A DNA stretch of 22,224 bases from Cyclobacteriaceae bacterium. Its GTDB lineage: Bacteria > Bacteroidota > Bacteroidia > Cytophagales > Cyclobacteriaceae. How positions within the stretch are numbered: position 1 is the first letter of the stretch; each line of letters begins with the position of its first letter. Of the stretch, positions 7,909 to 14,597 are shown in pieces. Location: positions 1-22,224 of the forward strand of contig JALOMN010000006.1 in the NCBI GenBank assembly GCA_025455445.1, written 5' to 3'. The translations under genes and the position numbers were made by a program. Below the pieces are notes generated by a model. The model made no database searches. It was not told where the DNA came from and saw nothing but the letters and a program-made list of their open reading frames with translations.

Positions 7909-8313
7909 ATGGAATACGTAGAAAGCTATACAAATCTGGAAGTTTATAATCTGGAAGTTTATAAAGCGGCAAGGCAACTGGCTAAGGAGATATTTTCCAT
8001 TACTAAGGATTTTCCACGCGATGAAATGTTTTCGCTCACAGATCAGATAAGAAGATCATCACGTTCAATAGGTGCACAAATCGCTGAGGCTTGGGCAAAA
8101 AGATTATATGAAAAGCATTTTGTAAGTAAGCTGACTGATGCCGATGGTGAACAGCAAGAAACCCAACATTGGATTGAAACAGCAAACGACTGCGGATACT
8201 TAACTACTGAATCTACCGCCAACCTTTTACAACAATGCAGTTCGATTGGTAGAATGTTAAACTCCATGATTAAAAAATCGGATTCCTTTTGTAAACCGCT
8301 AAACAAAAAATAA
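7909..8313 (+). CDS. Four-helix-bundle (S23/IVP family) protein
   Basis: The 134-aa protein shows the family pattern: NLEVYKAARQLAKEIF (helix 1), FPRDEMFSLTDQIRRSSRSIGAQIAEAW (turn and helix 2), RLYEKHFVSKLTDADGEQQETQHWIETA (helix 3), and CGYL followed by a last helix to residue 125. It belongs to the IAEAW / SKLTDADGE subgroup. Relatives are encoded in 23S rRNA intervening sequences and as free genes in Bacteroidota; their biochemical role is unknown. It is a single-gene cassette set between prfB and the MFS gene and enclosed by opposed heptamer arrays. Near the N-terminus the 15-nt unit aatctggaagtttat occurs twice in tandem, so LEVYN is duplicated. The ATG at 7909 is the only reasonable start. 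The C-terminal tail is Lys-rich. Confidence 0.88.
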   Translation: MEYVESYTNLEVYNLEVYKAARQLAKEIFSITKDFPRDEMFSLTDQIRRSSRSIGAQIAEAWAKRLYEKHFVSKLTDADGEQQETQHWIETANDCGYLTTESTANLLQQCSSIGRMLNSMIKKSDSFCKPLNKK

Positions 8314-8320
8314 CGCTCTA

Positions 8321-8348
8321 ACCGAATACTGATTACCGAATACCAATT
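8321..8348 (-). repeat. Degenerate heptamer array, right flank of S23/IVP cassette (inverted)
   Basis: Four 7-nt units (plus strand ACCGAAT, ACTGATT, ACCGAAT, ACCAATT; minus-strand consensus AWTCRGT) start 8 nt after the S23/IVP stop. The last base, T8348, is the first base of the TTG start codon of the MFS gene. Orientation is opposite to the array at 7847-7888, so the two could pair. Confidence 0.75.
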
Positions 8349-9514
8349 TGAATAAAACCTACACCTCATCTTTCTGGTTACTCTGCCTGAGTTCGCTTTT
8401 GTTTTTTGCGAGCTTCAATATGATCATTCCTGAACTGCCGGAATATCTTACACACTTAGGTGGCGCGGAATACAAAGGGTTAATCATTTCATTATTCACA
8501 ATTACGGCCATGCTCTCAAGGCCTTTCAGCGGCAAACTGGCCGATACTATCGGTCGTGTGCCGGTAATGATTTTTGGAGCAGTAGTATGTTTTATTTGCA
8601 GCTTATTATATCCGATAGTCGCTTCGTTATTTCCATTTTTCCTGTTGCGATTTGTGCACGGTTTTTCTACAGGCTTTACACCTACCGGCAACACGGCTTA
8701 TTTATCAGATATTGTTCCGGCACATAAACGAGGCGAAGCAATGGGTTTGCTTGGCACAGCAGGAGCAGTAGGCATGGCAGCCGGGCCTGCATTAGGTGGA
8801 ACACTCGCTAACCAGTTTGGGCTAAATACCATGTTTTATTGTTCTTCTTTATCTGCATTGATTTCTATTTTGATTTTGCTAAGGACAAAAGAAACATTGC
8901 ACTCCAGAGAAAAATTTTCTTTTTCACTTTTAAGAATTACTAAAGCGGACTTGTTCGAACCTCGAGTACTGGTGCCCGCATTTATTATGGTGCTTGCTTC
9001 GTTTGCGTATGGTTCGGTATTTACCATCATCCCTGACTTTGGGCAGTTTGTGGGTATAAAAAATAAAGGTTTGCTATTTACATTTCTTACAGTTGGTTCG
9101 CTTTTGATCCGTTTACTTGCAGGCAAGGCCTCCGATCGATATGGTAGAGCACCCGTGCTCATGGCAAGTACATCCTTAATTGTAATTTCGATGATAGTTA
9201 TTGGCACAGCAGAAACTACGCTTCAACTAATTGTTGGCGTTAGTTTATACGGACTCGCCCAGGGCTCCACGTCACCGACATTACTCGCATGGGCCACTGA
9301 TTTAAGCGATGATCGGTTTAAGGGAAGAGGTCTGGCATCACTTTATATATCGATGGAATTAGGCATTGGTTTAGGCGCTTTTATTTCAGGTTGGCTTTAT
9401 GGTAATGATTCAACGAAATTTTTATTGGTATTCCTGACCAGTGCACTGTTAAGCGCAATTGCTTTTTTGTACTTACTTTTATTCAACCGTCAGCAGCGTT
9501 TAATTTTAAAATAG
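8348..9514 (+). CDS. MFS family transporter
   Basis: The 388-aa protein has about twelve hydrophobic segments and the MFS loop 2-3 motif (RPFSGKLADTIGRVPVM, close to GxLaDrxGRkxxl). A degenerate copy between helices 8 and 9 reads RLLAGKASDRYGRAPVLM. The sequence LLGTAGAVGMAAGPALGG in helix 5 is typical of drug:H+ antiporter or sugar-efflux-like members. Substrate cannot be told. Translation most likely starts at the TTG at 8348: helix 1 begins about eight residues later, the next in-frame ATG (codon 25) would cut helix 1, and an in-frame TGA lies just upstream. The TTG sits on the edge of the heptamer array, which may have replaced the original start region. The lysoplasmalogenase gene follows after 35 nt. 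Confidence 0.88.
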   Translation: MNKTYTSSFWLLCLSSLLFFASFNMIIPELPEYLTHLGGAEYKGLIISLFTITAMLSRPFSGKLADTIGRVPVMIFGAVVCFICSLLYPIVASLFPFFLLRFVHGFSTGFTPTGNTAYLSDIVPAHKRGEAMGLLGTAGAVGMAAGPALGGTLANQFGLNTMFYCSSLSALISILILLRTKETLHSREKFSFSLLRITKADLFEPRVLVPAFIMVLASFAYGSVFTIIPDFGQFVGIKNKGLLFTFLTVGSLLIRLLAGKASDRYGRAPVLMASTSLIVISMIVIGTAETTLQLIVGVSLYGLAQGSTSPTLLAWATDLSDDRFKGRGLASLYISMELGIGLGAFISGWLYGNDSTKFLLVFLTSALLSAIAFLYLLLFNRQQRLILK

Positions 9515-9549
9515 ATTATTGTTTACTCAAACCTAATATCCTTCAGGTG

Positions 9550-10218
9550 ATGAAAAAGATATGGCTTTTCCTTTTTGTTGCAGTGAGCGTAGCAGAGTTA
9601 ACTGCTGTAACCTTTCACTTCCAGGATGTGCATTCAGTAGTTAAGCCACTGATTATGCCCTTGCTGGTTGCATATTTTGTTTCATCAGTATCTGCACGTA
9701 ATTATATTTTTCTTGCTGCCCTGGTGTTTTGTTGGGCGGGCGATGTGTTATTAATGTTTCAGGGTGAATTGTATTTCATTTTTGGTCTGGCAGCATTTCT
9801 TACAGGCCACTTGCTATATACGATTAGTTACAAACAATTGAGAAATAAAGCGGGTAACAACGAACTAATGCCCACACAACGAATTCGTTTTTCCTTGCCA
9901 ATAGTTTTGGCGGGTACCGGACTGGTAACCATATTATTTCCGCACCTCGGGGGCATGAAAATTCCTGTGATGTTATATGCGTTGGTGATAACCGTAATGG
10001 CTATGTTCGCTTTATTCAGGTATGGATTTACTTCGCAAAAGAGTTTTGTGTTGATATTTTCCGGAGCATTGTTCTTTATGCTTTCTGATTCTTTGCTTGC
10101 GATCAATAAGTTTATGGAGCCTTTCACACTCGCCTCTCTTGCGATTATGACAACTTATATTCTTGCTCAATATCTGATTGTTGAGGGCGCAATAGCCCAT
10201 GAAAAGCAACGAAATTAA
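9550..10218 (+). CDS. Lysoplasmalogenase, YhhN/TMEM86 family
   Basis: The 222-aa polytopic membrane protein has about eight hydrophobic segments. It carries the family's acidic membrane motifs: FCWAGDVLLMF near residue 60, FLTGHLLYTISY near 80, and GALFFMLSDSLLAINKF near 175. The two Asp-bearing blocks (GD and SDS) match the YhhN/TMEM86 family, whose characterised members cleave the vinyl-ether bond of lysoplasmalogens; activity in this organism is inferred. ATG 9550 is chosen over the GTG directly before it (9547). It shares a strand with the MFS gene 35 nt upstream and ends by overlapping the convergent ribH by 4 nt, with no terminator between them. Confidence 0.85.
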   Translation: MKKIWLFLFVAVSVAELTAVTFHFQDVHSVVKPLIMPLLVAYFVSSVSARNYIFLAALVFCWAGDVLLMFQGELYFIFGLAAFLTGHLLYTISYKQLRNKAGNNELMPTQRIRFSLPIVLAGTGLVTILFPHLGGMKIPVMLYALVITVMAMFALFRYGFTSQKSFVLIFSGALFFMLSDSLLAINKFMEPFTLASLAIMTTYILAQYLIVEGAIAHEKQRN

Positions 10219-10688
10219 TTCTGTAATTCAATCATCTTTATTACAGTAAGCGCTGCTTCTTCGCCTTTGTTGCCATGCTTTCCGCCTGCTCTGTCCATTG
10301 CTTGCTTTTTGTTCAGCGTGGTTAATACACCAAACGCAACTGGTTTGTTAGACTTAAGATTTACTTTCATAATACCATAGGCTACCGCCTGGCATATGTA
10401 ATCGAAATGAGCGGTTTCTCCCTGTATTACGCATCCCAGGCAGATCACTGCATCTACTTCTTTTTGATCCACCATCCATTGAGCTGCTAAAGGAAGTTCA
10501 AAACTACCGGGCACACTTTTACGGATGATATTTTTACTTTTTACTCCTGCTTTAATGAGCGATTGATAGGATCCCTGGTAAAGCGGTTCTGTAATTTCTT
10601 CATTCCATTCGGCCACTACAATGGCAAATGTTTTTTTACTTAAATCAATTTTGCTTTTACCGGTAACGGTTTTTAAAATTCCTGCCAT
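10215..10688 (-). CDS. ribH: 6,7-dimethyl-8-ribityllumazine synthase
   Basis: This enzyme condenses 5-amino-6-ribitylaminouracil with 3,4-dihydroxy-2-butanone 4-phosphate in the penultimate step of riboflavin synthesis. It often assembles as pentamers or 60-mer capsids. The 157-aa protein carries the substrate-binding VPGSFELP block, GCVIQGETAHFDYI with the catalytic His, and a C-terminal NKGEEAALTVIKMIEL helix (family: GNKG.EAA). It lies downstream of the TPR gene on the same strand, with a terminator-like hairpin between them, so it may be transcribed from its own weak promoter or by read-through. No FMN riboswitch is seen in the short leader. Confidence 0.95.
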   Translation of the reverse strand: MAGILKTVTGKSKIDLSKKTFAIVVAEWNEEITEPLYQGSYQSLIKAGVKSKNIIRKSVPGSFELPLAAQWMVDQKEVDAVICLGCVIQGETAHFDYICQAVAYGIMKVNLKSNKPVAFGVLTTLNKKQAMDRAGGKHGNKGEEAALTVIKMIELQN

Positions 10689-10703
10689 GACTTTTCAGAT
10701 AAT

Positions 10704-10730
10704 AAAAAAGGGATAGTGTAGCTATCCCTT
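10704..10730 (-). terminator. Rho-independent terminator after the TPR gene
   Basis: On the minus strand AAGGGATAG-ctaca-CTATCCCTT is followed by more T residues. It sits 21 nt past the TPR gene stop and before ribH. Stem of 9 bp with a 5-nt loop. Confidence 0.8.
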
Positions 10731-10750
10731 CAAAGTTATTTCAAATTATT

Positions 10751-11437
10751 TTATGAATTAGCTTCCAAACGCGCTTTATATTTTTTTGCATTTTGGATTT
10801 CACTTGAGTCCCAGAATTTTTCAATGATAGTGGTGTATGCATCAATTGCTTTTTGATTCTGATTTAACTTTTCATAAGCAAGTGCAGCCTTCATTAAATA
10901 GGATGGTGTAAATTCTTTATTAGGCTTATAGCCCGCTGCTTTGGTATAATATTTCGCAGCGTCTTCAAAATTATTTTGCTCCATATACGCATCACCAATC
11001 AAGCTATACGCACGAGCCTGCACTAATAAATCGTTTGACTTAAAATCTTCCAGATGAAAAATAGCCAGTGGGTATTTTCCTTGCTTCAGGTAAGTAGCGC
11101 CAGCATAGAAATTGGCAAGGTTGCCGGCATCGGTACTTGAATAGTCTTCAATGATTTGCAAAAAGCCTAAGATATTACCGTCTCCATTCAATGCCAGGTT
11201 TAAGCTATCGGATTCAAAGTAGCGGATAGCCTGAAACATCTCCTTCTGAGCAATCGTATCCTGATTGCCATTGTAATAGCGATATCCGAAATATCCACCA
11301 ATCACTAGCAGTATGATTGTTACAATGCCTATTGCTGTTTTTGGATTTTGTTCAAGCCAGCCTTCTGCGCTAACCAACTTTTCCTGAATTACTTCGGGGT
11401 TCTCCAATAAATCTTTGTTTTCTTCCTTTTTTGCCAT
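10751..11437 (-). CDS. TPR-containing single-pass membrane protein
   Basis: The 228-aa protein has a charged N-terminus (MAKKEENKDLLENPE), one transmembrane helix at about residues 34-53 (TAIGIVTIILLVIGGYFGYR), and then helical repeats. At least two clear TPR-like units occur (LLVQARAYSLIGDAYMEQNNFEDAAKYYTKAAGYKP and YLMKAALAYEKLNQNQKAIDAYTTIIEKF). The layout is like the YfgM/Tol-Pal-type TPR proteins that sit at the periplasmic face of the inner membrane and act as chaperone or assembly partners, but no specific role can be assigned. In Bacteroidota such a gene commonly lies near recF and ribH, as here. It has its own downstream terminator, and the pdhA terminator lies just upstream. Confidence 0.85.
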   Translation of the reverse strand: MAKKEENKDLLENPEVIQEKLVSAEGWLEQNPKTAIGIVTIILLVIGGYFGYRYYNGNQDTIAQKEMFQAIRYFESDSLNLALNGDGNILGFLQIIEDYSSTDAGNLANFYAGATYLKQGKYPLAIFHLEDFKSNDLLVQARAYSLIGDAYMEQNNFEDAAKYYTKAAGYKPNKEFTPSYLMKAALAYEKLNQNQKAIDAYTTIIEKFWDSSEIQNAKKYKARLEANS

Positions 11438-11449
11438 GTGTTTATAAAT

Positions 11450-11477
11450 AAAAAGTCCCGCACTAAAGCGGGACGCA
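11450..11477 (-). terminator. Rho-independent terminator of pdhA
   Basis: On the minus strand GTCCCGC-tttagt-GCGGGAC is followed by TTTTTATTT. It begins 37 nt after the pdhA stop and ends about 12 nt before the TPR gene start. Confidence 0.88.
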
Positions 11478-11513
11478 AAACTAAGAATTCAGTCTTATTA
11501 ATCAAATGGTAAC

Positions 11514-12548
11514 TCAATCCATGATAAAGGGATAATTCGGCTCTGCGTAAATATCGCGCATGGCCTCCTCCACATCTGGGAATTTTGATTCTTCTGCGAA
11601 TTTTACACTTTCTTCCACTTGCGCGTTAACCTTTGCTTCGATGGCAGCTAAATCCGCTTCGGTTGCCATTTTCTTATCAAGTATAGTTGCACGCACTTGT
11701 TCTATCGGATCGCGCTGTTTGTATTGTTCCACTTCTTCTTTACTGCGGTATTTCTGCGGATCCGACATGGAATGCCCTTTAAATCGATAAGTACGAAATT
11801 CCAGTAAGGTTGGTCCTTCACCAGCGCGGGCTCTTTCTGCGGCACGCGCAACCGATTCGTGTACGGCCTCTACATTCATTGCATCAACCGGCTCGGAAGG
11901 CATGTCATACGCTTCTGCAAGGGTATAAAGTTCATGCACGTTTGAGGTGCGTTGTACGGAAGTACCCATTGCATATCCATTGTTTTCAATCACAAAAATC
12001 ACCGGTATTTTCCAAATCATTGCCTGGTTGAGGGCTTCATGAAAGGCACCTTGACGAACAGCACCATCACCCATGTAGCATATACATAGATTGCCGGTTT
12101 TATTATATTTTTCGGCAAAACCAATTCCAGCACCTAGCGGAATCTGAGCCCCCACAATTCCATGGCCTCCAAAGAAATGATTCTCTTTATCAAAAATGTG
12201 CATCGAGCCGCCTTTTCCTTTAGAGCAGCCGGTTTCTTTTCCATAAAGTTCTGCCATTACTGCATTGGGGCTCGTGCCAAGCGCCAATGGATGGGCGTGG
12301 TCGCGGTAAGCAGTGATATACTTATCACCCCGCCTTAGGGCAGAAATTGCACCAGCAGCGCATGCTTCCTGGCCTATATATAAATGACAAAAGCCACGGA
12401 TTTTTTGCATTCCATAAAGCTGGCCTGCTTTTTCTTCGAACTTTCTCATCAACAGCATGCTCTCAAACCAAAACATGTAGGTTTCTTTTGAGTAGGCAAC
12501 TTTATCTTTTTTTGCTGAGGTGCTCTTTGATTGTGTGGTGGTAGCCAT
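11514..12548 (-). CDS. pdhA: Pyruvate dehydrogenase E1 component, alpha subunit
   Basis: E1-alpha binds thiamine diphosphate and, with E1-beta, decarboxylates pyruvate in the pyruvate dehydrogenase complex. The protein has RDHAHPLALG, KGKGGSMH and GGHGIVGAQIPLGAGIGFA. The ThDP motif runs from GDGAVRQGAFHEALN to the ENNGYAMGT end, and the E1-alpha regulatory-loop block reads YRFKGHSMSDPQKYR. The start is set at the Met of MATTTQSKST (12548), giving 344 aa; an 18-residue longer form from 12602 is possible but has no family support and reaches into the recF promoter region. No pdhB or E2 gene is adjacent, so the beta subunit is encoded elsewhere. A strong terminator follows. Confidence 0.94.
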   Translation of the reverse strand: MATTTQSKSTSAKKDKVAYSKETYMFWFESMLLMRKFEEKAGQLYGMQKIRGFCHLYIGQEACAAGAISALRRGDKYITAYRDHAHPLALGTSPNAVMAELYGKETGCSKGKGGSMHIFDKENHFFGGHGIVGAQIPLGAGIGFAEKYNKTGNLCICYMGDGAVRQGAFHEALNQAMIWKIPVIFVIENNGYAMGTSVQRTSNVHELYTLAEAYDMPSEPVDAMNVEAVHESVARAAERARAGEGPTLLEFRTYRFKGHSMSDPQKYRSKEEVEQYKQRDPIEQVRATILDKKMATEADLAAIEAKVNAQVEESVKFAEESKFPDVEEAMRDIYAEPNYPFIMD

Positions 12549-12647
12549 AATTGCTAATTTTGAATCAATAGTGAGGTGCGAAAATACGCTAGCCATCATC
12601 AATTGACAAATAGAGAGGGGTTGTTTATAATTTTCAATTATTATTAG

Positions 12648-13772
12648 GTGTTTCTCAAAGCTTTAAGACTTTATAATTTTAAAAATTACCGAGAGGTTGA
12701 TTTCATTCCAGACCCTAAACTGAACTGCTTTCTGGGTAAAAATGGAAGTGGCAAAACCAATTTGCTCGATGCCATCCATTACCTGGCGTTTACAAAAAGT
12801 GCCATTAACCCTGCCGATGCCCAAAATATCCGCTCAGGCGAAATGCAATTTATGATTAAGGGATTTTTTTCTGTGGCTGGCAAAGAGAAAGAAGTGATGT
12901 GCAGTTTCCAGTCGGGGCTGAAAAAGGTAGTTAAAGAAGACAATCAGGATTATGTAAAATTTTCAAATCATGTGGGTAAATATCCGGTGGTGCTCATCAC
13001 CCCTCAGGATATTGAGTTAATATGGGGTGGAGGAGAACTGAGGCGGAAATTTTTTGATACCCTTCTGAGTCAGATTGATGCGCATTATCTGGAAAATCTG
13101 ATCTCCTATAATCATCATTTAAAGCAGCGCAATAGCGCGCTTCGCAGGTTTGCAGAAACCGGTAGCACCGATTATCAACTGCTTGAGAGCTATGATGTCA
13201 TCCTGGCAAAGACTGGAACCTATATTCATTCCAGGCGCACTGAGTTAATGAAAGAGTTCATCCCACTCTTTAAATTACATTATCGCTTGATTGCTCCCGA
13301 ATCGGCAGAGTCGGTGGATATACAATACCGTTCAGAGCTTGATAGGCAGCCTTTGTTGAACCTACTTAAGAATAGTATACATCGTGACATTTTATTGCAA
13401 AGAACCTCTGTGGGTGTGCACCGCGATGAATTCTCCTTTGTGATGGATGGAAATGAGCTAAACAAGGTGGGTTCACAAGGTCAGCAAAAGTCATTCTTGA
13501 TTAGTCTCAAACTCTGTGAATTTGAGGTGATAGCAAAAGAAAAGGCCATAAAACCTATTCTGCTTTTAGATGATATTTTTGATAAGCTGGATGATATACG
13601 GATAGGCCATTTAATGAAATTAGTTGCAGAAGGAAGATTCGGGCAGATATTTATCACCGATGCCCGTGAGGATAGAAGTATGCAGATTTTACATGAATCT
13701 AACCTGGCAGCCAAGGTATTTTTTGTGGAAAATGGTAACTTAAAAACCAATGGCGAAAACTCCGGGCGATAA
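12648..13772 (+). CDS. recF: DNA replication and repair protein RecF
   Basis: RecF is an SMC-like ATPase that binds gapped DNA and, with RecO and RecR, loads RecA at single-strand gaps. The 374-aa protein has Walker A GKNGSGKTN (30-38) after LRLYNFKNY, the ABC signature SQGQQKS, and Walker B PILLLDDIFDKLD near residue 305, followed by a D-loop. Translation starts at GTG 12648, which gives the canonical N-terminus; no ATG serves. It is divergent from pdhA across about 100 nt. In this region TAATTTTC (12629-12636) is a 7/8 match to the -7 consensus, with TTG at 12604-12606 as a possible -33 box. The 3' end overlaps the DUF721 gene by 23 nt. Confidence 0.95.
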   Translation: MFLKALRLYNFKNYREVDFIPDPKLNCFLGKNGSGKTNLLDAIHYLAFTKSAINPADAQNIRSGEMQFMIKGFFSVAGKEKEVMCSFQSGLKKVVKEDNQDYVKFSNHVGKYPVVLITPQDIELIWGGGELRRKFFDTLLSQIDAHYLENLISYNHHLKQRNSALRRFAETGSTDYQLLESYDVILAKTGTYIHSRRTELMKEFIPLFKLHYRLIAPESAESVDIQYRSELDRQPLLNLLKNSIHRDILLQRTSVGVHRDEFSFVMDGNELNKVGSQGQQKSFLISLKLCEFEVIAKEKAIKPILLLDDIFDKLDDIRIGHLMKLVAEGRFGQIFITDAREDRSMQILHESNLAAKVFFVENGNLKTNGENSGR

Positions 13773-14049
13773 CACTCAACATATTGGGCAAGCAATACAG
13801 GAATTGCTGAAAAGTTACCACATCAAATCAAAATTTGACGAGGCTAATCTGGTGTCATCCTGGGAAGAAATGGTTGGTAAACCTGTTGCCAAACGCACAA
13901 AAAAGGTGTTTCTAAAAAATAAAGTCCTGTTTGTTGAGCTCGACAGCCCGTCCATGAAGCATGATCTTAATCTGCACAAAATCCAGATTATTGAATTATT
14001 CCAAAAGAAATTCGGAATAGAGGTAATTAAAGAGATTGTAATTATGTGA
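13750..14049 (+). CDS. DUF721 / DciA-like protein
   Basis: The 99-aa protein matches the DUF721 pattern: an N-terminal helix (IGQAIQELLKSYHIKSKFDEANLVSSWEEMVG), then KPVAKRTKKVFLKNKVLFVELDSPSMKHDLNLHKIQIIELFQKKFG, ending in a short beta strand. The W-E-E-M-V-G and VFLKNKVLFVELDSP blocks are the usual hallmarks. Some members (DciA) help load the replicative helicase in bacteria lacking DnaC, and neighbours of recF in Bacteroidota often belong here; the role in this organism is inferred. It overlaps recF by 23 nt in a different frame, so its translation is probably coupled. It is complete and typical in length for the short Bacteroidota form. Confidence 0.85.
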   Translation: MAKTPGDNTQHIGQAIQELLKSYHIKSKFDEANLVSSWEEMVGKPVAKRTKKVFLKNKVLFVELDSPSMKHDLNLHKIQIIELFQKKFGIEVIKEIVIM

Positions 14050-14087
14050 GATTCTATAATCGGGAAACTCAAATGATTTCCATATAA

Positions 14088-14131
14088 AAACCAGTTCTGG
14101 TTTGTCTAAACCGAAAAACCGTATAATTTTG
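14088..14131 (+). promoter_or_regulatory. Promoter of the tRNA cluster with inverted repeat at the -33 box
   Basis: TTTG (14101-14104) and TAATTTTG (14124-14131) are separated by exactly 19 nt, a full match to the Bacteroidota promoter consensus. A perfect 7-bp inverted repeat, AAACCAG-TT-CTGGTTT (14088-14103), runs into the -33 box. It could be an operator, or part of a weak hairpin at the end of the recF-DUF721 transcript. The predicted start lies about 75 nt before tRNA-Tyr. Confidence 0.8.
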
Positions 14132-14213
14132 CACTCCTATTTTTTGAAAGAGCCAAAAGTTGAACAAATAATAGCTGGCTCAAACGTTCTTTTAAAAGAT
14201 TAAAAAAGTAGAA

Positions 14214-14296
14214 GGGGAGATACTCAAGCGGCCAACGAGGACAGACTGTAAATCTGTTGACTTATGTCTTCACAGGTTCGAATCCTGTTCTCCCCA
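14214..14296 (+). tRNA. tRNA-Tyr(GTA)
   Basis: Class II tRNA with a 7-bp acceptor stem (GGGGAGA/TCTCCCC), anticodon stem ACAGA/TCTGT with loop CTGTAAA giving GTA, a long variable arm as required for bacterial tRNA-Tyr, and T-arm ACAGG-TTCGAAT-CCTGT. Discriminator is A; the 3' CCA is not encoded. Confidence 0.97.
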
Positions 14297-14303
14297 CGAT
14301 ACA

Positions 14304-14333
14304 ATTTCAAATCTGAAATTTCGAATTTGAAAT
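14304..14333. repeat. Heptamer array / palindrome in the Tyr-Gly tRNA spacer
   Basis: Four units in 7-nt register (14305-14332): TTTCAAA, TCTGAAA, TTTCGAA and TTTGAAA. The ends form a perfect 9-bp inverted repeat (ATTTCAAAT at 14304-14312, ATTTGAAAT at 14325-14333), so the spacer could fold into a hairpin that may guide tRNA processing. The 11-mer GAATTTGAAAT also occurs in the next spacer. Confidence 0.6.
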
Positions 14334-14339
14334 AGGTAA

Positions 14340-14412
14340 GCGGGAGTAGCTCAGTTGGTAGAGCGATAGCCTTCCAAGCTATAGGTCGCGAGTTCGAGCC
14401 TCGTTTCCCGCT
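14340..14412 (+). tRNA. tRNA-Gly(TCC)
   Basis: Acceptor GCGGGAG/TTCCCGC with one G-T pair, anticodon stem ATAGC/GCTAT with loop CTTCCAA giving TCC, and a T-loop starting TTCGAG. 73 nt, discriminator T, no encoded CCA. Confidence 0.96.
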
Positions 14413-14418
14413 CACAAT

Positions 14419-14522
14419 GAATTTAAAATTCAAAATTCCAGGTTTAACTGGAATGTTGAATATGAGTTTAGCGTGTGGAGGATAACCAAATTTTGAATTT
14501 GGAATTTGAAATGTTGAATTAA
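14419..14522. repeat. Two heptamer arrays in the Gly-Thr tRNA spacer
   Basis: Block one (14419-14460) reads as six 7-nt units, among them GAATTTA, AAATTCA, AAATTCC and TGTTGAA. It contains the inverted repeat ATTCCAG-gtttaa-CTGGAAT. Block two (14488-14522) reads as five units, including GAATTTG twice in a row and AAATGTT, and contains the palindrome CCAAATT-ttg-AATTTGG. The units are AT-rich, so the 7-nt register is suggestive rather than proven. Confidence 0.5.
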
Positions 14523-14525
14523 TTG

Positions 14526-14597
<72 letters not shown>

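Noticed and set aside
7847..8348. Reading the S23/IVP locus as a diversity-generating retroelement (Avd is also a four-helix bundle)
   Set aside because: No reverse transcriptase, template repeat or variable repeat is present nearby.
12549..12602. N-terminal extension of pdhA (MMMASVF...)
   Set aside because: It has no likeness to E1-alpha, while MATTTQSKST at 12548 fits the family and leaves room for a promoter.
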